In this document: piece after piece, positions 33,454-44,054 of the stretch
Layout: each line of letters begins with the position of its first letter
How positions within the stretch are numbered: the first letter of the stretch is position 1
DNA from: an uncultured Cytophagales bacterium
Lineage (GTDB): Bacteria; Bacteroidota; Bacteroidia; Cytophagales; Thermonemataceae
DNA: 64,000 nt
NCBI GenBank assembly: GCA_937911505.1
Contig: CALEMF010000113.1
Location: 1-64,000 of the forward strand
Direction of reading: 5' to 3'
Notes under the pieces: generated by a model
What the model was told of the DNA's origin: nothing
What the model saw: only the letters and a program-made list of their open reading frames with translations
Databases searched by the model: none
Program-made: the position numbers and the translations under genes

Positions 33454-36321
33454 ATGAAGATCATCAATGCTCGTATTGAAGAATTTTTCGAACAACTCGG
33501 CGTCGACACAACACAGCCTCGTTTTAGCTGGGGCTTCACAAGTACACTAGAGGGCAAAAAGCAAAGTAAGTACCGCTTAATAGTGGCAGAAGAAAAATCG
33601 GCACTCGACAAAGAATCCACCCTACTTTTTGATAGCGGTATTGTTCACAGTGATAACACCCTTGCCGTTCCTTATGAGGGTCAACAGCTACTCGCCGTAA
33701 AGCAATATCACTGGCAAGTACAAGTCTGGGACGAACAAGACCAACTTATAAAGAGTGAGCCACAAAGCTTCGTTACGGGTAAGCTGGACGACGCTTGGCA
33801 AGCCAATTGGATCTCAACTAGTGAACAAGCCATTAAACCGTTCTTATTGCGCCGATCATTTCCTATCAACAAACCTGTGAAGCAAGCCTTCGCTTTGGTC
33901 TCTGGATTAGGACAGTTCATTTTTAATATCAATGGTAAAAAGGTGGGTAATCACGAGTTAGACCCCGGCTGGACTAACTATAATGCCCTCGTACAGTACG
34001 TTACCTTCGAGGTTACCCCACACCTTGTAGAAGGAGATAATGTACTAGCCCTAGAAGTAGCCAACGGATGGTATCTGCCAGATCCAGGAGAGCGTTACTA
34101 TGCCAAAGAGCCGAGCATTATGTGGCTCAATAAAATAAATAAACGATTTAGCTTTAATGGGGAGGGTAACCGGCAGTTCGGTTTTGTATTGGCGGGACTC
34201 GTTGAGCTACATTTACACTTTGAAGATGGCTCGAGTGAAATTATAAGGAGTGATAGTAGCTGGAAAGCTGCCCCTAGCCCTACTACATTAGCCAATATAT
34301 TTGGGTCTGAGGTATACGATGCCAATAAGTATCCCATAGGGTGGTCACAGGCAGGCTTTGATGCTAGTCAATGGCAAAATGCTAAGGTACTGAACGAGGA
34401 AGAGCAACCACAAGGTAAGTTAGTTCCCCAGAATCAGCCGCCGGTTATAATAAAGAAGACCTACGAAGCCCAGTTTGTTCGTGAGATTGAAGGTGGACTA
34501 GTCTATGATCTAGGACAGAATATGTCTGGCATGTTTGAATTGGAAGTGATGGGCGAAGCAGGACAAACCGTCAAGCTAAGACCAGCAGAAAAGCTGGACA
34601 AGAAAGGGATGATCAACCAAAAAGTTGATAACTTCTTTGTCGTTGAATTTCCTGATCTGGACGTTGAGTGCACTTATATTTTACGAGGCGATAAAAAAGG
34701 CGAAACTTGGAAGCAATCTTTTTCCTACTTCGGAGGCAGATACATTCATATAAAAGGAGTAAGTCGCTCACCGACGTACGCTACACTGCCTTATCTCAAG
34801 AGCCTCAAAGCGCACTACATCACCACAGCAAGCCCTGTTACGGGCCATTTTGAGACGAGTGACGAACGCATCAATGCAGTCTACAAAATGGTAACGGAGG
34901 CCATAGATAGCAATCTCAACCATGTTCATACAGATTGCCCTACTATTGAAAAGTTTGCTTGGCTAGAGCCCTCTCACCTTATGGCTCCTTCCGTGATGCA
35001 CCATCGTCACGTAGCAGACCTTTGGCGTAAAATTTTGGCTGATATTCGTTCTGAGCAGTATAGCGAAACAGATTTTGATATGGGTGGAGGGGAGAAACAA
35101 TACCGTGGTAAAGGCTTTATTCCTGCCCGTGCACCCAACTATGTAATGATGGGTTTGGATACTTTCATGGGTAGCCTTTGGGATATACCCGTTTGGGGAA
35201 GTACCATTTTACTTGCCACTGACTGGCATTATCGCTTCTATGGAGACATCCAAGTGATTGCCAAAAACTATGAATCTGGTAAAGATTATGCACATTACCT
35301 TAAGAGCAAACTGACGCCAGAAGGCTTTCTTAACCACGGCTTAGGAGATTGGGGCAACCCAGAAATGACTGCCCTCACTAAATCAAATATTGAAACAGCC
35401 GTGTATTACCGTGATCTAAAATTACTAGCACACTTTGCTTCTATCCTTGATAAACCAGGAGAAGAAAGGCAATTTAAGGAAGAGGCGGCAAAAGTACTCG
35501 AAAACTATAACCAGCGGCTACTTTTTAAGAATAAAACTACAAAAAGATGGGGCTACCGTGCTGCCCCAGAGCCAAAGGCATTTTTACGTGTCATGGGTAA
35601 GCTTAGTAAAATTGGAAAAACTGGGCTGGCTAAAATGACCCAAGCCTGCCAAGCACTGCCTTTGTACTACGGTATGGTACCAGAAGATAAACGTGACGAT
35701 GTAGAAAAAACACTACTGGATATTTTAGATCGTAAAGGTTTTGTATGTGGAGAGGTGGCTCTTTATTATGTGCTTCAAGTGCTCAATAATATGGGAGAAA
35801 ATCAGCGAATTACTGACTTTGTGGTCAAAGAAGAACACCCAAGTTATTACCGATTCGTACAACAAGGCGAAACTACCCTTCCTGAAGAATGGTCTGACAA
35901 AGCAAGAAGTCGAAATCACGATATGCTAGGCCATATTGTAGGATGGTTTTACAGAGGAATGGCAGGGATAGAATCTATTGAAAACGCTTTCAAAAAAATT
36001 CGTATTCGTCCCTTCTTACCAAAAGGCATGCAAAAGTTACAATGCACCTATAAATCAGTAAGAGGAAATATTGAAGTGAAAATAACTAAGAGGGAAACCC
36101 TAACGAAACTACAGATTGGTATTCCTCCCAATTGTGAAGCCCTTATTGATGTTACACGCCTCGGAAGTGGAAGTCTCAAACTTGTTGAGTCAGGTCGTTC
36201 TGTACTTGGTGGGCAGGTGGTACTGCCCGCTGGCAGTTATACCTTACAGCTAAAGCACGAAGAGCCTAACCAACCTCAGTACACTTCACCTTCTAAAGAT
36301 AACTATTCTCTAAATGAATAA
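33454..36321 (+). CDS. Alpha-L-rhamnosidase, GH78
   Basis: A 955-residue enzyme: N-terminal carbohydrate-binding-like beta domain (RFSWGFTS..., YHWQVQVW), the domain with NGKKVGNHELDPGWTNY, then an (alpha/alpha)6 catalytic domain with HTDCPTIEKFAWLEPSHLMA around residue 490 and LNHGLGDWGNPE at about 630, and a C-terminal beta domain. The DCP..EK..W block holds the general acid in GH78. No signal peptide, so it acts in the cytoplasm or on imported oligosaccharides. It frees L-rhamnose. Its last bases overlap the next gene by 8. Confidence 0.88.
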   Translation: MKIINARIEEFFEQLGVDTTQPRFSWGFTSTLEGKKQSKYRLIVAEEKSALDKESTLLFDSGIVHSDNTLAVPYEGQQLLAVKQYHWQVQVWDEQDQLIKSEPQSFVTGKLDDAWQANWISTSEQAIKPFLLRRSFPINKPVKQAFALVSGLGQFIFNINGKKVGNHELDPGWTNYNALVQYVTFEVTPHLVEGDNVLALEVANGWYLPDPGERYYAKEPSIMWLNKINKRFSFNGEGNRQFGFVLAGLVELHLHFEDGSSEIIRSDSSWKAAPSPTTLANIFGSEVYDANKYPIGWSQAGFDASQWQNAKVLNEEEQPQGKLVPQNQPPVIIKKTYEAQFVREIEGGLVYDLGQNMSGMFELEVMGEAGQTVKLRPAEKLDKKGMINQKVDNFFVVEFPDLDVECTYILRGDKKGETWKQSFSYFGGRYIHIKGVSRSPTYATLPYLKSLKAHYITTASPVTGHFETSDERINAVYKMVTEAIDSNLNHVHTDCPTIEKFAWLEPSHLMAPSVMHHRHVADLWRKILADIRSEQYSETDFDMGGGEKQYRGKGFIPARAPNYVMMGLDTFMGSLWDIPVWGSTILLATDWHYRFYGDIQVIAKNYESGKDYAHYLKSKLTPEGFLNHGLGDWGNPEMTALTKSNIETAVYYRDLKLLAHFASILDKPGEERQFKEEAAKVLENYNQRLLFKNKTTKRWGYRAAPEPKAFLRVMGKLSKIGKTGLAKMTQACQALPLYYGMVPEDKRDDVEKTLLDILDRKGFVCGEVALYYVLQVLNNMGENQRITDFVVKEEHPSYYRFVQQGETTLPEEWSDKARSRNHDMLGHIVGWFYRGMAGIESIENAFKKIRIRPFLPKGMQKLQCTYKSVRGNIEVKITKRETLTKLQIGIPPNCEALIDVTRLGSGSLKLVESGRSVLGGQVVLPAGSYTLQLKHEEPNQPQYTSPSKDNYSLNE

Positions 36322-37768
36322 GAGCAAAGTAAAAGTTGGTGTTTTTGGTATTGGCCTAGCTGCTTATTGGGCACAGTTCGAAGGATTGAGAGAGCGACTA
36401 GAGGGCTATCAAAAGCGGATTGAGGAGAAGTTAGCAGTATACGGGGCACAAGTGACTTCAGTAGGAATCGTAGATAATGCGCTCGATGCAAGGCAAGCAG
36501 GTGAACAGTTCAGAAGAGCTAACGTAGATATTATTATCTGCTATGAGGGTACGTATGCTACCTCATCTCAGGTATTACCTACAGTACAACGAACAGGCTT
36601 AGCGGTACTCATTTTAAATTTACAGCCTGTTCCTGCATTAGACTACCTCAATACAGATACTGCCGAATGGCTAGCCAATTGTACTGCCTGTTGTGTGCCA
36701 GAGATAGCCAATGCCTTTACAAGAGCTAGTATTCCGCTTAATATTGTGACAGGGCCTCTCTCACCAGCCGAAGGTAAAGCCAAACGCTATTATGATCGTG
36801 CGTGGAAAGAGATTGAAGAGTGGATAAGTGCTGCCAGCGTAATGTGTGCCATACGAGATAGCCGCATAGGTTTCTTAGGACATACTTATGCAGGTATGCT
36901 AGACATGTACTCAGACCCCACTATGTTTCACGCGCAATTAGGCAACCACATAGAGATACTTGAGATGGATGATCTACAAGTACGTGTAGATCAAGTTTTA
37001 CCCGAAGAAGCCGATAAAAAAATCCAAGAGATTAAAGATGTCTTCCAAATTGCCGAACCGGGCTTTGATAAACTATCACAAAAAGTCACAAGAGAGGCGT
37101 TAGCTTGGACGGCTCGCGTAGCAGTAGGCTTAGATAAACTCGTTGAGGATTATGACTTACAAGGACTCACTTATTATTACAAAGGAATAGGCAGTAATGC
37201 TTTCGAGAGACTTGGGGCTAGTGTCATCGTAGGCAATTCCTTGCTCACCGCAAGGGGCATTCCTGCTGCAGGTGAAGGAGACCTCAAGACCTGCCTCGCT
37301 ATGTTGCTCATGGATCGACTAGGAGCAGGTGGTTCCTACACAGAGTTTTATGCCTTAGATTTCAACGAAGACTTCATCCTAATGGGGCACGATGGCCCGG
37401 GGCATATTAATATTAGTAGTGAGAAGCCCGTGCTACGTGCTTTAGGGCTTTATCACGGGAAACAAGGGTATGGCATCTCTGTAGAATTCAAGGTAAAAAC
37501 GGGTCCCATTACTATTCTAGGTTTGACACAGACATTAGACGGAAGATTAAAGCTACTAGCTGCTGAAGGTGAGTCGTTAGCAGGAGATACCTTACAAATT
37601 GGCAATACAAACTCTAGGCTCAAATTTCCTATGGAGCCAGATGCATTTTTCAATGCTTGGTGTATGGAAGGGCCTACGCATCATGTCGCCCTTGGAGTAG
37701 GTCATCAACTGAGTCGAATTCGAAAATTAAGTCGATTAATGAATCTCCAATTAGTTGAAATCGCCTAA
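36314..37768 (+). CDS. L-arabinose/L-fucose isomerase-family protein
   Basis: A 484-residue protein of the fucose/arabinose isomerase fold: VGVFGIGLAAYW at the start, IIICYEGTYATSSQVLP, FLGHTYAGMLDMYSD and the C-terminal metal site region GEGDLKTCLAMLLMDRLG and WCMEGPTHHVALGVGH. It overlaps the rhamnosidase by 8 bases (ATGA-type coupling). It would interconvert a pyranose aldose and ketose; because a dedicated rhamnose isomerase lies downstream, this enzyme may serve another deoxysugar such as fucose. Confidence 0.82.
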   Translation: MNKSKVKVGVFGIGLAAYWAQFEGLRERLEGYQKRIEEKLAVYGAQVTSVGIVDNALDARQAGEQFRRANVDIIICYEGTYATSSQVLPTVQRTGLAVLILNLQPVPALDYLNTDTAEWLANCTACCVPEIANAFTRASIPLNIVTGPLSPAEGKAKRYYDRAWKEIEEWISAASVMCAIRDSRIGFLGHTYAGMLDMYSDPTMFHAQLGNHIEILEMDDLQVRVDQVLPEEADKKIQEIKDVFQIAEPGFDKLSQKVTREALAWTARVAVGLDKLVEDYDLQGLTYYYKGIGSNAFERLGASVIVGNSLLTARGIPAAGEGDLKTCLAMLLMDRLGAGGSYTEFYALDFNEDFILMGHDGPGHINISSEKPVLRALGLYHGKQGYGISVEFKVKTGPITILGLTQTLDGRLKLLAAEGESLAGDTLQIGNTNSRLKFPMEPDAFFNAWCMEGPTHHVALGVGHQLSRIRKLSRLMNLQLVEIA

Positions 37769-37852
37769 TAGAGCCTATCAATAAGCAAAAGACAAAACTA
37801 ATGAAAGAGCGATATAAATGATTGAAAAATATGTAATCAAAATTCAGAAACC

Positions 37853-39148
37853 ATGAAACAAAAAGCGTTACAAATTATCTTTTCCGTCCTATTTATATCT
37901 GTCTCGCATCTGGGCTGGGCTCAAGTAGAACCTAATAGAGCATATAGTCCTTCCTATTTAAAAACTGGGTCTAGGAACGCTACCATAGCCCCAAGTTCTG
38001 CATTCTTTAATCCTGCGGGTGCTGTTTGGTGGAAGGATGGGCACACCATTGAGCTATCCGTTCTCACTCTATTTAATAGACAAGAAGTAACTGACTTTCG
38101 ATTAAATCAAAGCTATAGTTCAGAAATAGTCGGCATACCTGTACCAGCCATCAATTATATTTACAAAAAGAATAATTGGGCTATAGTTGGAACACTTGGT
38201 ATTACCAATGGTGGTGGTACGGGCGATTTTGAGGATGGTTTTATTGGTCTTGATTTTCTAGGTCGTTCCATTGTGCAACAAGGGATTGCATCAGGAATGT
38301 TCCCTTCTGATAACCCCAGCGATTATTCAATAAGAAACTCCTTCAATGGGGCCTTTATTGGTTTGGGCGGTACTGCAGGTGTTGCTTATAAATTCAATGA
38401 TTGGCTATCTGCAAGTGCGTCCCTTCAGGTTTCGTTCCAAAATAATTTCACCGAAGGAGAGCTTGTTATAACACATACACCATCTGGAGAAGAGCTCAGT
38501 AGAACAGAGGTTGATTTTAACGAAAGGGGGAATAATCTTGGATTTATTTTTGGCCTTAACATTAAACCTAATGAAAAGCTTCTAATTGCCAATACCTTTA
38601 GAATATTCACGGAACTTGAGCTGGAAGCAGAAGTAAATGATGGTAAAGATGGAAATGGCCTCTTTGTTCAAGATGGTCAAACACAACTGGCAACCTATGT
38701 TCCCACCTATCAGTTTGGTTTGTCTTATTTGTTTCACCCTAAGTGGAGAGCTGAAGTAAACATGACAGTATTTTGGTATGATTTACTGGACCTCGGTTCT
38801 GATGAGAATGGGATAAACAGGGCAGATTACTATAATAATGACTTTGATTTTGGAATTGGGGTTGAGTACCAAGTGACAGAAAAACTAAATCTTGGTGCTG
38901 GATTTTCTTATCAGACTACTGGTTTAAAGGATGAATTTCAAAGTGAGAACCTCTTTGAAACATCAACGGCCAATGTACACTTAGGCGCAACTTACCAATT
39001 CAATGAGCGCTGGGGAGGTAATTTTGGTATGCAGGCCGGTTTTTCAACAGATGAAGTAGATATACCCGCTTCTGAATTTGGGAGCAGACAGCAAATTACC
39101 AGAGACCCTTTGTATTTTATAGGAATTGGTGCATTTCATACCTTTTAG
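37853..39148 (+). CDS. FadL/OmpP1-family outer membrane transporter
   Basis: A 431-residue outer membrane protein: signal peptide to about residue 24 (SHLGWAQ), then the FadL signature GSRNATIAPSSAFFNPAGA, alternating beta strands, and a C-terminal phenylalanine (GIGAFHTF). FadL porins take up hydrophobic or small substrates by side diffusion. It sits inside the rhamnose locus and is the only transporter seen there; no SusCD or MFS permease is present in the window. Confidence 0.82.
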   Translation: MKQKALQIIFSVLFISVSHLGWAQVEPNRAYSPSYLKTGSRNATIAPSSAFFNPAGAVWWKDGHTIELSVLTLFNRQEVTDFRLNQSYSSEIVGIPVPAINYIYKKNNWAIVGTLGITNGGGTGDFEDGFIGLDFLGRSIVQQGIASGMFPSDNPSDYSIRNSFNGAFIGLGGTAGVAYKFNDWLSASASLQVSFQNNFTEGELVITHTPSGEELSRTEVDFNERGNNLGFIFGLNIKPNEKLLIANTFRIFTELELEAEVNDGKDGNGLFVQDGQTQLATYVPTYQFGLSYLFHPKWRAEVNMTVFWYDLLDLGSDENGINRADYYNNDFDFGIGVEYQVTEKLNLGAGFSYQTTGLKDEFQSENLFETSTANVHLGATYQFNERWGGNFGMQAGFSTDEVDIPASEFGSRQQITRDPLYFIGIGAFHTF

Positions 39149-39234
39149 TGCCTAGCATCAGCATGGTACAGGATGCAACATAAAATAACATTGATATTAT
39201 TGAGCAATAACAAAAAAATAAAAAGACAAGCAAT

Positions 39235-41334
39235 ATGAAAGTTACAACTTTCCAATACGTCAACTATTTATGGGATGATGCAAAAGCAGCTTCCCTTGGT
39301 GATAATCAGATCGAACTATTTCTTTACCGATCTAATATATTAGGTGCAGACCTTCGCATTACCAACTATGGAGGTGGCAATACCTCTTGTAAAACTATAG
39401 AAAAAGATCCGCTTACTGGAGAAGAACTAGAGGTAATGTGGGTCAAAGGTTCTGGTGGAGATATTGGCACACTTACCCGAAAGGGTATTGCCGGTCTATA
39501 TGTCGACAGGCTGCGTGATCTCAAAAAGGTTTATCGCGGTGTAGAGCACGAAGATGAAATGGTAGCACTCTTCAATCATTGCATCTACGACTTAGACAGT
39601 AAAGCCCCCTCTATTGATACGCCCCTACACGGCCTACTTCCCTTCAAGCATATCGATCACCTCCACCCTGATGCCTTGATCGCAGTAGCAGCCGCTAAGG
39701 ACGGAGAGGCTATTACCAAAGAGATATGGGGCGATACGATGGGTTGGATACCTTGGCAACGACCCGGCTTCGATTTGGCACTAAAGCTAGAAAAATGCTT
39801 ACAGGATAATCCAGGTATTCGAGGCATCGTACTTGGTAACCACGGGTTATTTACTTGGGGGGATACTTCTTACGACTGCTACATCAACAGCCTAGAGGTC
39901 ATAGAAGCGGCTTCCAACAATTTTGCTAAACTCTAAGGCAATGATCAGCATGTAGTTGGGGGAGTAAATTTAGCCTTCATTTCTCCAGATAATAGTATGG
40001 AGCAAGCGATCAAGCTAATGCCCATTCTGCGCGGCTTGTGTTCCAGCGAAAATCGCATGATTGGTCACTTTACAGACGATGAGCGCGTATTACAATTTGT
40101 CAATAGCCAAGATTTAGTACGCCTAGCACCTATGGGTACTTCTTGTCCCGATCACTTCCTAAGAACTAAAATTGCCCCCCTCATCCTTACACTGACACCA
40201 GACGAGGATTTGAGTAATTATGAGGAAATTCAGGCCAAGTTAAAAGAGTCATTTGAACAATACCGAAAAGACTACGCCATCTATTATGAAACCCACAAAC
40301 ACGATAACAGCCCTACCATGCGCGATCCCAACCCGGTGATTTTACTCTATCCGGGGGTAGGTCTATTTTCCTTTGCCAAAAATAAACAGACAGCAAGAGT
40401 CGCTTCGGAGTTTTATCTCAATGCTATCAACGTAATGCGAGGGGCTGAGGCGATTTCTGAATATACCTCCTTACCTCGTCAGGAAGCCTTCAACATCGAA
40501 TATTGGCTTTTAGAGGAAGCTAAGTTGCAACGGATGCCAGCAGAAAAGCCACTATCACGAAAGGTTGCCCTAGTCACTGGAGCAGGAGGAGGTATTGGAA
40601 AAGCTATTGCAGAGAAACTTATTGCAGAAGGAGCCAATGTGCTTTTCACAGACTTACATCAAGACCGACTGAAAGAAGCTATAGGGAATTTCAAAAAAGA
40701 TGAAGCTAGCTACCTAGCAGGCGACATTACCAAGGATACAACCATCCAACAAGCCATTGACGAAGCCATTCTTCATTATGGAGGGCTCGACATTGTAATA
40801 CATAGTGCAGGATTGGCCATTTCAAAACCATTAGCAGATACAGAGAGCCAAGATTGGGATATTTTACAGGATGTACTGGTAAAAGGACAGTTTATGCTGA
40901 GTAAGCGCAGTGTAGCAATCATGCGAAAGCAGGGAATGGGAGGCGATATTATAAGCATAGCCAGTAAAAATGGCTTGGTAGCAGGTCCTAATAATGTAGG
41001 CTATGGTACTGCTAAGGCCGCCCAACAACACATGACCCGCCTCTTAGCTGCTGAGCTAGGCGTAGAGGGTATTCGCGTCAATACCGTTAACCCTGATGGG
41101 GTGATTGTAGGCTCTAAAATTTGGGAGGGAGAATGGGCCGAAGGGAGAGCAAAAGCCTACGGTATATCAGTAGAAGAGCTACCAGCACACTACGCCAAGC
41201 GTAATTTACTCCATCAAATTATCCTTCCTGAAGACATTGCCAAGGGTACTTTTGCCCTCTTAGCAATTTTAGATAAAAGTACGGGAGTTACACTCAATGT
41301 AGATGGTGGTATTGCAAACGCATTTGTAAGGTAA
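39235..41334 (+). pseudogene. Bifunctional rhamnulose-1-phosphate aldolase/dehydrogenase gene, interrupted by in-frame TAA
   Basis: The first part (39235-39936) is the class II aldolase domain with NYGGGNTSCK, DTPLHGLLPFKHIDHLHPDA and GNHGLFTWG; the second (39997-41334) carries the SDR domain with VTGAGGGIGKAI and YGTAKAAQQ. Both lie in the same phase and the bases between them are coding-like (GNDQHVVGGVNLAFISP), so only the TAA at 39934-39936 separates them. Intact, the 699-codon gene would split rhamnulose-1-phosphate into DHAP and L-lactaldehyde and oxidise the latter to lactate. If the stop is real the aldolase could still be made, and the SDR half could start at 39997. Confidence 0.82.
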
Positions 41335-41336
41335 AT

Positions 41337-42614
41337 ATGGAGTTATTGAACGATTTAAAAGAACATATCACTAGTCATAATGCTACTAATGACACACATC
41401 AGAAAAGCTTTGACTTTCTTAAAGATCACCTCACTAAAGTAGGAGTAGATGTCGAGGCATTGCTCAAGTTGATTAGTAGTTTTCAAGTGGCTATCCCTTC
41501 TTGGGCACTTGGTGCAGGGGGTACACGTTTTGGTCGATTCCGATTCGCAGGCGAACCGGCTACCCTAGAGGATAAAATCGATGATGTAGGCATCATTCAT
41601 CAGCTTACCAAAAACGCAGGGGCTATTTCCTTGCATATCCCTTGGGATATACCTACTGATTTCTCCACTGTCAAAGAGAAAGCAGCACAATACGATCTAG
41701 TGTTCGATGCCATCAACTCTAACACCTTCCAAGATCAGCCAGCACAAGTACATTCGTATAAATTTGGATCATTAGGTAATGAATCAGCGGAAATTCGGGC
41801 ACAAGCGATTCAGCACAACCTAGAGGTAATACGCCTTGGAGAACAGCTAGGCTCTAAATCCTTGACGATCTGGCTCGCTGATGGTAGCACATTTCCAGGA
41901 CAAGCGAGTTTTCAGCGATCACTAGCCTATACACAGCAAAGCTTAGAAGTAATCTATAAGAATTTACCCACCGATTGGAGGGTTTTAATTGAGTATAAGC
42001 CCTATGAGCCCAACTTTTATCATACCATCATCCAAGACTGGGGTACTTCTTATATGTTGGCCTCATCGCTGGACGAAAAAGCCTATACGCTGGTAGACCT
42101 AGGGCATCACTTACCCAATACCAACATCGAGAACATTGTAGCGACATTGCTATACACAGCAAAACTAGGAGGTTTCCACTTTAACGATAGTAAGTATGGA
42201 GACGATGACCTCACCGTTGGCAGCATCAAACCCTACCAATTATTTTTGATTTTCAACGAATTAGTAGGTGTGATTCGTGAAGGCGAGTCGCTCTCTTGGA
42301 TGATTGATGCTAGCCATAATATAAAAGACCCACTCGAAGACCTTATGCAGTCTATAGAAGCCATCCTAATTGCTCTTACACAAGCCCTATTGATAGATAA
42401 GGTACGTTTACAAGAAGCGCAAATAGCACACGATGCAGTGGAATGCCAACGGATTTTACAAGCGGCCTATAGAACTGATGTACGCCCTTTAATAGCGGAG
42501 GCAAGAAGAGTAAGCGGTGGGGCACTCGACCCTGTAAAATACTACAGAGAAGCACGCATTCGAGAGAAGCTGATAGATAAGAGAGGAGTAGAAACGAAGT
42601 CAAGCGGTCTGTAG
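41337..42614 (+). CDS. rhaI: L-rhamnose isomerase, RhaI type
   Basis: A 425-residue TIM-barrel isomerase beginning 2 bases after the dehydrogenase stop. WALGAGGTRFGRF, SLHIPWDIPTD, LIEYKPYEPNFYHT, LVDLGHHLPNTNIE and HFNDSKYGDDDLTVGSI-PYQ are the blocks of the Pseudomonas-type rhamnose isomerase, with metal ligands in the EYK, DLGHH and HFND motifs. It converts L-rhamnose to L-rhamnulose. Tight spacing shows an operon. Confidence 0.88.
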   Translation: MELLNDLKEHITSHNATNDTHQKSFDFLKDHLTKVGVDVEALLKLISSFQVAIPSWALGAGGTRFGRFRFAGEPATLEDKIDDVGIIHQLTKNAGAISLHIPWDIPTDFSTVKEKAAQYDLVFDAINSNTFQDQPAQVHSYKFGSLGNESAEIRAQAIQHNLEVIRLGEQLGSKSLTIWLADGSTFPGQASFQRSLAYTQQSLEVIYKNLPTDWRVLIEYKPYEPNFYHTIIQDWGTSYMLASSLDEKAYTLVDLGHHLPNTNIENIVATLLYTAKLGGFHFNDSKYGDDDLTVGSIKPYQLFLIFNELVGVIREGESLSWMIDASHNIKDPLEDLMQSIEAILIALTQALLIDKVRLQEAQIAHDAVECQRILQAAYRTDVRPLIAEARRVSGGALDPVKYYREARIREKLIDKRGVETKSSGL

Positions 42615-42652
42615 AAGCCTTTTAATATGTAAACCAACAAAGTGTCAAGTAC

Positions 42653-44026
42653 GTGAAGCAACCGGTGACAGCCATATTTGATATAGGAAAAACGAATAAG
42701 AAGTTTTTCTTATTTGACGAAGAGTACAACGAAGTTCATAGAGAATTTATTCGTTTTGAGCAAATCCCAGACGATGATGGGTATCCCTCAGAAAACCTAC
42801 AGGAACTTAGCGCGTGGATGAAAGAGGTATTCCAATCCGCTTCGGATAGCCCCAAGTTCGATATTAGGCGATTTAATGTATCAGCCTATGGGGCTTCGTT
42901 GGTTCATTTGGATGAAAAGAGTGAGCTGGCAACGCCTTTCTATAATTACCTAAAACCCTACCCAAAACATATTGAAGAGCGGTTTTGGAAGCATTATGGG
43001 GACAAAGCATCCTTTGAGATAAGAACTTCTAGCCCTTATCTTGGTATGCTCAACGCTGGTTTACAATTATATTTTATCAAATATGAGAAACCCGAATTAT
43101 TCAGTAAAATACATCGCAGTCTTCACTTCCCACAATACCTAAGCGCACTTTTTACTGGTCAGTTTTTCTCCGATTATACCAGTGTGGGCTGTCATACGGG
43201 TTTGTGGAACCAAACCCAACAATCGTATGCAGACTGGGTGAGGCAGGAAGAGTTAGATTTGCTTCTAAGTGCATTTCCTGATTCTGAAACTGTTCCACTC
43301 GATATACAAGGCATTAAGTATGGAATCGGTATCCACGACAGTTCTGCCGCGCTTATCCCCTATCTAAATCTGCATTCTAATAACTTTGTTTTGATCTCTA
43401 CAGGCACTTGGAGCATTTGCCTGAATCCATTTAACCACGAACCGCTCAGTACTTTTGAACTAGATAGGGATTGTCTCCATTTCCTTACCACATCTCAACA
43501 CCCTGTTAAGGCGTCTAGACTATTTCTTGGTAAGCACCTTAGCAATGTTGCTAGACTGATGTCAGACTATTTTCAAGTAGATTATCAATCATACAAAAAG
43601 CTACCCTTCCCACAAGGATTTGTCTCCAAACATAAAGATCGTAAGCAATTACTGTTCGATCACGCTATTTTACAACCTGAACGATTTGGTTTTGAAAATC
43701 AGCCTTGTCCCAATTACGATATTTTTAATGGTTATGAAGACGCCATTTACCATTTATTCGATGAGTTATCCAATTTACAAATAGCCTCCTTGCAACTGGC
43801 CATTGGTAACACAGATATAAAAAATGTTTATGTAGATGGTGGATTCAGCGCCAGCAAAGTATTTATGGGCTTTCTAGCCAATAAACTCCCGAATCATCAA
43901 GTATATGCTTCTTCCTTTCCATTAGGCTCAGCAGTAGGTGCTGCGATGGTTGTAGATCAGGAACATATCTCTCAGGAAAAACTAGAAAAATTGTATCAAA
44001 TCAAACTCACAGAACCCGTTCTATAA
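42653..44026 (+). CDS. FGGY-family sugar kinase, probable rhamnulokinase
   Basis: 457 residues starting at a GTG with the phosphate-binding loop IFDIGKTNKKFFLFDEE, TSVGCHTGLWN in the substrate region, LISTGTWSICLNP and VDGGFSASKVFMGFLAN near the C-terminus. It phosphorylates a ketose, here most likely L-rhamnulose. Atypical for FGGY is DIGKTNKK where most family members have DxGTxS, a form seen in a distinct Bacteroidota/Proteobacteria subgroup. Confidence 0.8.
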   Translation: MKQPVTAIFDIGKTNKKFFLFDEEYNEVHREFIRFEQIPDDDGYPSENLQELSAWMKEVFQSASDSPKFDIRRFNVSAYGASLVHLDEKSELATPFYNYLKPYPKHIEERFWKHYGDKASFEIRTSSPYLGMLNAGLQLYFIKYEKPELFSKIHRSLHFPQYLSALFTGQFFSDYTSVGCHTGLWNQTQQSYADWVRQEELDLLLSAFPDSETVPLDIQGIKYGIGIHDSSAALIPYLNLHSNNFVLISTGTWSICLNPFNHEPLSTFELDRDCLHFLTTSQHPVKASRLFLGKHLSNVARLMSDYFQVDYQSYKKLPFPQGFVSKHKDRKQLLFDHAILQPERFGFENQPCPNYDIFNGYEDAIYHLFDELSNLQIASLQLAIGNTDIKNVYVDGGFSASKVFMGFLANKLPNHQVYASSFPLGSAVGAAMVVDQEHISQEKLEKLYQIKLTEPVL

Positions 44027-44054
44027 AGCTTGGGCTCCTCTAAATAAAAGAGCT

